Assembly (NCBI GenBank): GCA_001828545.1
Contig: MHYW01000024.1
Coordinates: 1-8,666 of the forward strand
DNA from: Planctomycetes bacterium RIFCSPHIGHO2_12_FULL_52_36
Lineage (GTDB): Bacteria > Planctomycetota > Brocadiia > Brocadiales > Bathyanammoxibiaceae
Reading direction: 5' to 3'
DNA length: 8,666 nt
Positions 5,884 through 8,666 of the stretch are shown here, in pieces. The position numbers and the translations under genes were made by a program. Below the pieces are notes generated by a model, which was given only the letters and a program-made list of their open reading frames with translations, did not search any database and was not told the origin of the DNA. Each line of letters begins with the position of its first letter. Position 1 is the first letter of the stretch.

Positions 5884-6437
5884 CCCGCCTGGGCCGGAGT
5901 CCCTACATCCTGCCCTCCTATGTCTTTCTCTGCCTCATGGTTGGTTGTGCCAGGGGGACTGACATCTCAAACCTGTACCAGTACAAGTTCACAATGATGT
6001 ACCCATCCACAGGCACACTGGATTTTGAGGACGATGCCCTGCGTTTTGCCTTCAGGCCCAGCAGGGAGAGGATTGACCTTACTATAGAAAATAAAGGGAC
6101 GCAACCCGTGGAACTGGATTGGAGTAAGGTGGAGTATGAGGATAGATATGGTGCGGTACACAAGGTAACTGCCCAAGACGTAAAACCTGAGGAAAAAGAC
6201 AAACCACAGGCCGCCACCGTTATTGCCCCCGGTACAAGGCTGGAGACGTGGGTACTGCCTTCCGACCACGTGAGTCATTCCATTGGACGACGGAAGACCA
6301 AGCCCCTCCTCCCGGAACTAAAGACCGCTTTTGACGTTGACTCCTGGGACCGCACCACCTTTAATCTTGTCATGCCACTTAAGGTAGGAGAAGAGAAAAA
6401 GGACTATAAATTCGGGTTCCGGGCAAGGGTTGATTAA
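5871..6437 (+). CDS. Small lipoprotein, predicted beta-sandwich, function unknown
   Basis: The 188-residue product has a basic N-region (R3, R6, R9), a hydrophobic stretch (about 13-24) and a lipobox-like LMVGC ending at C26; Met at the -3 position is slightly off consensus. It is therefore probably a lipid-anchored envelope protein. The mature part alternates hydrophobic strands with charged loops (FAFRPSRERIDLTIENKGTQPVELDW and the final YKFGFRARV strand), suggesting an immunoglobulin-like or FxLYD-like sandwich; this is judged by eye. No catalytic motif is evident. ATG 5871 was chosen over an in-frame ATG at 5835 because GAAGGGA (5858-5864) is well spaced and the signal peptide starts correctly. 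It overlaps the truA end by 13 bp and is probably co-transcribed. Confidence 0.75.
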   Translation: MARIARLGRSPYILPSYVFLCLMVGCARGTDISNLYQYKFTMMYPSTGTLDFEDDALRFAFRPSRERIDLTIENKGTQPVELDWSKVEYEDRYGAVHKVTAQDVKPEEKDKPQAATVIAPGTRLETWVLPSDHVSHSIGRRKTKPLLPELKTAFDVDSWDRTTFNLVMPLKVGEEKKDYKFGFRARVD

Positions 6438-6447
6438 GTATTGCCTT

Positions 6448-6534
6448 CTGTCATTCTGACCCGCCTGAGGCGGGGAAGAATCTCATAACATAGAAACTAG
6501 ACCCTTCTCCGCCTTAGGCGGATCAGGGTGACAG
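6448..6534. repeat. 87-bp compound inverted repeat (MITE-like)
   Basis: The order is arm CTGTCATTCTGA (6448-6459), hairpin CCCGCCTGAGGCGGG (6460-6474), arm GAAGAATCT (6475-6483), 15-nt centre, arm AGACCCTTC, hairpin TCCGCCTTAGGCGGA (6508-6522), arm TCAGGGTGACAG (6523-6534). Outer arms differ from perfect pairing by two T/C changes in each segment, all G-U compatible in RNA. It could act as a bidirectional mRNA-end structure for the upstream run. No transposase and no clear target duplication is visible. Confidence 0.7.
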
Positions 6535-6569
6535 GCTGGAGGGTTCTTTGCTTGGAAGATTTCATTCTT

Positions 6570-6586
6570 GTCCACCTGAGGCAGAC
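6570..6586. repeat. Decayed CCGCC-TGA-GGCGG palindrome
   Basis: GTCCACCTGAGGCAGAC differs from the truA copy at 5588-5604 at two positions, which break two pairs in the stem. It is a remnant of the same repeat class. Confidence 0.45.
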
Positions 6587-6658
6587 CGCCTCTACCTTTA
6601 TGCTTGAAAATACGGCGTAAAAATGTTAGGAAAGGATGGTCGGTTTTCATGCAGGTAG

Positions 6659-6675
6659 GTGGGCGCTTGGCTCAG
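6659..6675 (+). pseudogene. 5' fragment of a tRNA gene (tRNA-Val-like)
   Basis: These 17 bases, GTGGGCGCTTGGCTCAG, are identical to 7226-7242: two flanking bases plus the first 15 of the intact tRNA-Val (acceptor strand and start of the D arm). The match stops abruptly and a palindrome begins at the next base, so no tRNA can form. Many tRNAs share similar 5' ends, so the parent could have been a different tRNA, but exact identity with the neighbour favours tRNA-Val. Confidence 0.65.
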
Positions 6676-6696
6676 TGCAGGATTTTCAATCCTGCA
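6676..6696. repeat. 21-bp palindrome abutting the tRNA fragment
   Basis: TGCAGGATT, centre TTC, AATCCTGCA; all nine pairs are perfect. It starts exactly where the tRNA-like sequence ends and lies about 53 bp upstream of the antitoxin ATG. It could be an operator for the autoregulated toxin-antitoxin pair, or another mobile palindrome that interrupted the tRNA copy; the sequence does not decide. Confidence 0.6.
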
Positions 6697-6749
6697 TTTC
6701 CTGACTGTTTGAAAAGGTTTTGTCTGGCCTTCTCAGAAATGAGGCGTTA

Positions 6750-6932
6750 ATGACTAAGCAATTTGTAGTAAACAAGAAAGGTAGAAGGACTGCCGTTGTG
6801 TTGGGCATTAAAGAGTATGAAGAGCTACTGGAAGATTTGGATGATTTGAAAACAATGCTTAGCAGAAAGAGAGAACGGTCTATCCCCTGGGAAGAGGCTA
6901 AGGCAAGGCTAAGGAAGCGTGACCTTTTATAA
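6750..6932 (+). CDS. Type II antitoxin, Phd/YefM- or RelB-like
   Basis: The 60-residue product has a short strand-like N-terminus (FVVNKKGRRTAVVLGIKEYEELLEDLDDL) typical of Phd/YefM-type antitoxins, which dimerise to bind operator DNA, and a charged C-terminal tail (KRERSIPWEEAKARL) of the kind that wraps and neutralises a RelE/ParE toxin. ATG 6750 follows GAGG (6741-6744) and was preferred to an upstream in-frame TTG at 6720, which would add ten residues outside the family pattern. The toxin gene overlaps its 3' end by 14 bp, the usual antitoxin-first order. The pair is probably repressed by its own complex. The exact family is uncertain at this length. Confidence 0.8.
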   Translation: MTKQFVVNKKGRRTAVVLGIKEYEELLEDLDDLKTMLSRKRERSIPWEEAKARLRKRDLL

Positions 6933-7179
6933 AATCGTTATCAAGCCTGGCGCTGAAAGAGACCTTAAAGGTATAGATATGGCAGTGTTACCCAGGATTG
7001 CCGGGGCTATTGATGGCCTGGCTAGTAATCCCAGGAGTACTAATACTCAGAAAATTAAGGGTAGTGCAGAGGACTACAGGTTAAGGGTAGGAAGCTATCG
7101 GATACTTTACAAAATCTATGAGAAAGAGAAAGTGGTAGACGTCTTTGCTATAAAGCACAGGAGAGAGGCTTATAGGTAG
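6919..7179 (+). CDS. RelE/ParE-superfamily toxin
   Basis: An 86-residue protein with the compact RelE fold pattern: an N-terminal strand (YKIVIKPGAERDL), two helices, then the core KIKGSAEDYRLRVGSYRILYKI (about 45-66) and the final strand VVDVFAIKHRREAYR. Basic and aromatic residues in the places used by RelE-type ribosome-dependent mRNA interferases are present: K47, R54, R56, R61, H80, R81 and Y85. mRNA cleavage at the ribosome is therefore likely, though some ParE relatives act on gyrase instead. It begins with GTG at 6919 inside the antitoxin gene, directly behind AAGGAAGC, so it should be translationally coupled. It appears complete. It ends 48 bp before the tRNA-Val gene. Confidence 0.85.
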   Translation: MTFYKIVIKPGAERDLKGIDMAVLPRIAGAIDGLASNPRSTNTQKIKGSAEDYRLRVGSYRILYKIYEKEKVVDVFAIKHRREAYR

Positions 7180-7204
7180 CGAGTCCTTAGCAAGAAATCA
7201 GTGG

Positions 7205-7210
7205 TACAAT
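7205..7210 (+). promoter_or_regulatory. Candidate -10 box for tRNA-Val
   Basis: TACAAT, five of six to consensus, lies 18 nt upstream of the tRNA 5' end, giving a leader of about 10 nt. No good -35 hexamer is present at 16-18 nt, so the promoter may be weak or activator-dependent, or the tRNA may be read from upstream. Confidence 0.35.
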
Positions 7211-7227
7211 AGTAAGGATTTCAAAGT

Positions 7228-7303
7228 GGGCGCTTGGCTCAGAGGCTAGAGCACTTCCTTCACAAGGAAGGGGTCGGTGGTTCGAGTCCACCAGCGCCCA
7301 CCA
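7228..7303 (+). tRNA. tRNA-Val (anticodon CAC)
   Basis: The full cloverleaf folds by eye: acceptor GGGCGCT/AGCGCCC, D stem GCTC/GAGC, anticodon stem CTTCC/GGAAG with loop TTCACAA (anticodon CAC at 7261-7263), T stem GGTGG/CCACC with loop TTCGAGT, discriminator A and encoded CCA (7301-7303). It decodes GTG. Its 3' 36 bases recur at 7843-7878 and its 5' bases at 6659-6675. A coding sequence starts three bases after the CCA, so 3'-end processing and translation of the next gene are physically linked. Confidence 0.96.
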
Positions 7304-7306
7304 TTT

Positions 7307-7561
7307 ATGGATATAAAGAAGCGCCGTCAGAACGAAAGTAAATTCGGCTCATGGGAAGAACTTCCTGACGGGGGCCGCCACTACTGGTATGAGGTTACAA
7401 GTCGTTCCGGAGGTAGGGCACGCTATATCAAAGAAGTAGATTTAAACGAAAAGATTGTGCGCTTCTATCAAGAGATTTACAATGAAGAAGGGAAACTTGT
7501 GGAAGTACATAACAAGTTCCCAGTGGATACTGGACATCAGCCCCTCAGAAAGAGAAAATGA
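7307..7561 (+). CDS. Small protein of unknown function, first gene of a two-gene cassette
   Basis: The 84-residue product is not assigned to a named family. It is rich in aromatic and charged residues: a basic N-terminus (MDIKKRRQNESKFGSW), GGRHYWYEVTSRSGGRARYIKEV, a probable beta-hairpin FYQEIYNEEGKLVEVHNKFPVDTGH, and a basic tail PLRKRK. The predicted shape is a small beta-rich, nucleic-acid-sized basic protein; this is inference. ATG 7307 was chosen over an in-frame GTG at 7277, which lies inside the tRNA T stem. The ATG is three bases after the tRNA CCA with no Shine-Dalgarno, so translation may depend on tRNA processing giving a nearly leaderless message. It overlaps the next gene by 4 bp (ATGA). 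Confidence 0.75.
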   Translation: MDIKKRRQNESKFGSWEELPDGGRHYWYEVTSRSGGRARYIKEVDLNEKIVRFYQEIYNEEGKLVEVHNKFPVDTGHQPLRKRK

Positions 7562-7824
7562 CGATTATTAGACGGGAAGACGTAGCCCATAAGTTGGAGG
7601 ACTATCTGCACCAGCGGTTGACCCTGGCTGAACTGGTGGACTGGGCAGAGAAGGTAATGCAAGAAGGCATCTTTGACGAGTCCGACCTTGAGATGCTCAG
7701 AGATATTGTCAGTCGCCTGGGACTTGCTGACGTACGCACCTTTGGACTAACCTGGGAAGACTGTTCAAATTATCTTACACGCCTGGGGTACCGTGTGAAC
7801 GTAGAAGTTTCACCCCCCCATTAG
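7558..7824 (+). CDS. Small helical acidic protein of unknown function, second gene of a two-gene cassette
   Basis: This 88-residue protein is not assigned to a named family. Most of it should be helical: REDVAHKLEDYLHQRLTLAELVDWAEKVM (about 5-34), DESDLEMLRDIVSRLG (40-55), then LTWEDCSNYLTRLGY and a short final strand RVNVEV. It is acidic, whereas its partner has basic ends. The 4-bp ATGA overlap implies translational coupling and roughly equal dosage. The small-basic/small-acidic overlapping arrangement resembles toxin-antitoxin or effector-immunity pairs, but no diagnostic motif proves this. The 3' tRNA fragment begins 18 bp downstream. Confidence 0.75.
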   Translation: MTIIRREDVAHKLEDYLHQRLTLAELVDWAEKVMQEGIFDESDLEMLRDIVSRLGLADVRTFGLTWEDCSNYLTRLGYRVNVEVSPPH

Positions 7825-7842
7825 CCTGTGGAGGAACTAAGC

Positions 7843-7878
7843 AAGGGGTCGGTGGTTCGAGTCCACCAGCTCCCACCA
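7843..7878 (+). pseudogene. 3' fragment of tRNA-Val (attR-like)
   Basis: It matches 7268-7303 at 35 of 36 positions, from the end of the anticodon stem through the T arm, acceptor strand and CCA; the only change is G to T at 7871 in the acceptor strand. Similarity stops on both sides. The stop codon of the convergent HD-GYP gene starts two bases later. This is probably the original downstream edge of the tRNA gene before the 84/88-residue cassette arrived (inference). Confidence 0.85.
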
Positions 7879-7879
7879 T

Positions 7880-8666
7880 CTACCCCCTAGCCCTCTGCCT
7901 CTCCAGCACCCCTAATGTGGCCCCTACCACCTTCGGACAAAACTGGGCGCCTGCATTCTTCTTTAACTCCTCCACCACCTCTTCCATGGGCTTGGCCTTG
8001 CGGTAGGGCCTCTCACTGGTCATGGCATCCACAGAATCGGCTATGCATATAATCCTCGCCCCCAGGGGTATTTCTTCCCCCTTTTTACCCTCAGGATAGC
8101 CTTTCCCATCATAACGCTCGTGGTGATAAAGGACCATCGGTATCAGTTCATTGAATCTCTCTACTGGACGAATTATCTGGACACCCTTTGCACAGTGTTC
8201 CTTTACTAAATTCCACTCCTCTGGGGTGAGTTTTCCTGGCTTATCCAGTAATCCCTCGTAGGTCCCTATCTTCCCAACGTCGTGGAGGAGGGACGCCATC
8301 CTTATTCGTTCTATATCTTCCTCCCCAAGACCAAGCTCTCTGGCTATGTCACAGGACAGCCCGGCAACCCTCTCGCTGTGACCCCTGGTCCAGGGAGACT
8401 TGGCATCAATGGCCTCAGAGAGGCACTTTACGGTCTCAAGTAGAGAGTCCTTCAACCCCTGGATTAGCCTCCCATGGGAGAAGGCCAGGGCCAGCTGGCT
8501 GGCTACCCCCTCAGCGATAGAGACGTCCTCCGTGCGGAACCCACCCACACGCTTACTGCCTACATTAAGGAGGACAATTACCTCACCCCCCAGCAAGATG
8601 GGAACCCTCAGGTCTGAGAGGAATCCCTCCTCCACGAACTGCTTATCCAGGGGCAGGAGTTCCTTT
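7880..8666 (-). CDS. GAF/HD-GYP cyclic-di-GMP phosphodiesterase, C-terminal part (runs off right edge)
   Basis: The frame stays open to the right edge (KELLPLDKQF... precedes a GTG at 8635), so 262 residues are visible and the true start is outside. The first part, VPILLGGEVIVLLNVGSKRVGGFRTEDVSIAEGVASQLALAF, looks like the end of a GAF sensor domain. The HD-GYP domain follows with RGHSERVAGLS, the metal-binding HDVGKIG, HHERYDGKGYP and ADSVDAMTSERPYR. All signature residues are present, so cyclic-di-GMP hydrolysis is likely, controlled by a ligand or signal sensed by GAF and by any domain further upstream. The last residues are ERQRARG and the stop lies two bases from the tRNA-Val 3' fragment. 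It is convergent with the cassette genes. Confidence 0.93.
   Translation of the reverse strand, partial: KELLPLDKQFVEEGFLSDLRVPILLGGEVIVLLNVGSKRVGGFRTEDVSIAEGVASQLALAFSHGRLIQGLKDSLLETVKCLSEAIDAKSPWTRGHSERVAGLSCDIARELGLGEEDIERIRMASLLHDVGKIGTYEGLLDKPGKLTPEEWNLVKEHCAKGVQIIRPVERFNELIPMVLYHHERYDGKGYPEGKKGEEIPLGARIICIADSVDAMTSERPYRKAKPMEEVVEELKKNAGAQFCPKVVGATLGVLERQRARG

Larger units (their letters stand above)
6438..6749. other. Repeat-rich non-coding stretch between lipoprotein and toxin-antitoxin genes
   Basis: No supportable gene is seen in these 312 bases. It holds the 87-bp compound inverted repeat (6448-6534), a decayed CCGCC-type palindrome (6570-6586), a 17-nt tRNA 5' fragment (6659-6675) and a 21-bp palindrome joined to it (6676-6696). 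The stretch marks the change from the housekeeping run to accessory genes. No convincing promoter for the antitoxin was found. Confidence 0.7.
7268..7878. mobile_element. Possible mini-insertion at the tRNA-Val 3' end bounded by 36-bp direct repeats
   Basis: The 3' part of tRNA-Val (7268-7303) is directly repeated at 7843-7878 with 35 of 36 identities. This is the pattern left when an element integrates into a tRNA gene and rebuilds its 3' end. The enclosed interval carries only the two small overlapping genes and no integrase. It could be a non-autonomous element, a remnant after deletion, or a product of recombination between duplicated tRNA genes. Confidence 0.45.

Noticed and set aside
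5143..6278. Minus-strand open frames opposite truA and the lipoprotein gene
   Set aside because: Antisense shadows of well-supported genes with no start signals.
582..6586. CRISPR array, considered because of many short repeated palindromes
   Set aside because: Copies are irregularly spaced by hundreds of bases, lie inside genes, and differ in their interiors; there are no spacers and no cas genes.
6720..6749. TTG at 6720 as the antitoxin start
   Set aside because: It adds ten residues atypical for the family; ATG 6750 has a GAGG at a suitable distance.
7277..7306. GTG at 7277 as start of the 84-residue gene
   Set aside because: It would place the first ten codons inside the tRNA T arm and acceptor strand; ATG 7307 gives a natural N-terminus.
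7268..7878. Complete prophage or integrative element at tRNA-Val
   Set aside because: Only about 540 bp lie between the direct repeats and no integrase, excisionase or structural gene is present; only a mini-element or remnant can be argued.
8633..8635. GTG at 8635 as the start of the HD-GYP protein
   Set aside because: The frame stays open upstream to the window edge and the GAF domain would be cut; the gene is better read as partial.

Overview
The window looks like a chromosomal segment of an uncultivated bacterium with mid-range GC, rich in short dispersed palindromes. A divergent RNase HII-like protein of about 316 residues, the palindrome load and the gene mix suggest a Planctomycetota-type (for example Brocadiales-like) or similar candidate-phylum genome. 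That assignment is inference and weak; nothing in the sequence fixes the phylum.

Layout. Positions 1-1399 (minus) hold the N-terminal 466 codons of the transcription-repair coupling factor Mfd, which runs off the left edge. It is divergent from rmuC (plus, 1612-2892). The roughly 210-bp gap carries a strong sigma70-type promoter for mfd and a weaker candidate for rmuC. After rmuC comes a co-directional run: an RNase HII-like gene (2979-3929), asd (3987-5009), truA (5026-5883) and a small lipoprotein gene (5871-6437). It is tightly packed from asd onward and probably starts at a TTGATT-16-TATAAT promoter overlapping the rmuC stop codon. A 312-bp non-coding stretch follows, containing an 87-bp complex inverted repeat, a decayed palindrome, a 5' tRNA fragment and a 21-bp palindrome. 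Next are a Phd/RelB-like antitoxin and RelE-like toxin (6750-7179), an intact tRNA-Val(CAC) at 7228-7303, an overlapping pair of unrecognised small genes (7307-7824), a 3' tRNA-Val fragment (7843-7878) and, convergent at the right edge, the 3' part of a GAF/HD-GYP cyclic-di-GMP phosphodiesterase gene.

Two things stand out. First, the tRNA-Val gene sits between partial copies of itself. The last 36 nt are repeated (35 of 36 identical) 575 bp downstream, and the first 17 nt (counting two flanking bases) are repeated 567 bp upstream. Each interval holds one two-gene cassette with overlapping reading frames: a toxin-antitoxin pair upstream, and downstream an unknown pair whose first ATG lies 3 nt after the tRNA CCA. 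The downstream interval looks like a very small tRNA-targeted insertion with attachment-site-like direct repeats and no integrase.

Second, a palindrome family with near-constant ends GTAGGGG...CCCCTAC and self-complementary but variable interiors occurs seven times between 582 and 5130. Several copies lie in frame inside conserved genes (mfd, rmuC, truA). In truA one copy is an exact 30-bp (10-codon) block splitting the usual TIQ motif context. A second class, with outer inverted arms around two CCGCC-TNA-GGCGG hairpins, is also inserted in truA and recurs between genes at 6448-6534.

Functionally the left part is DNA maintenance (Mfd, RmuC, RNase H-like), the middle is housekeeping (aspartate-family amino acid biosynthesis, tRNA pseudouridylation) and the right part is accessory.
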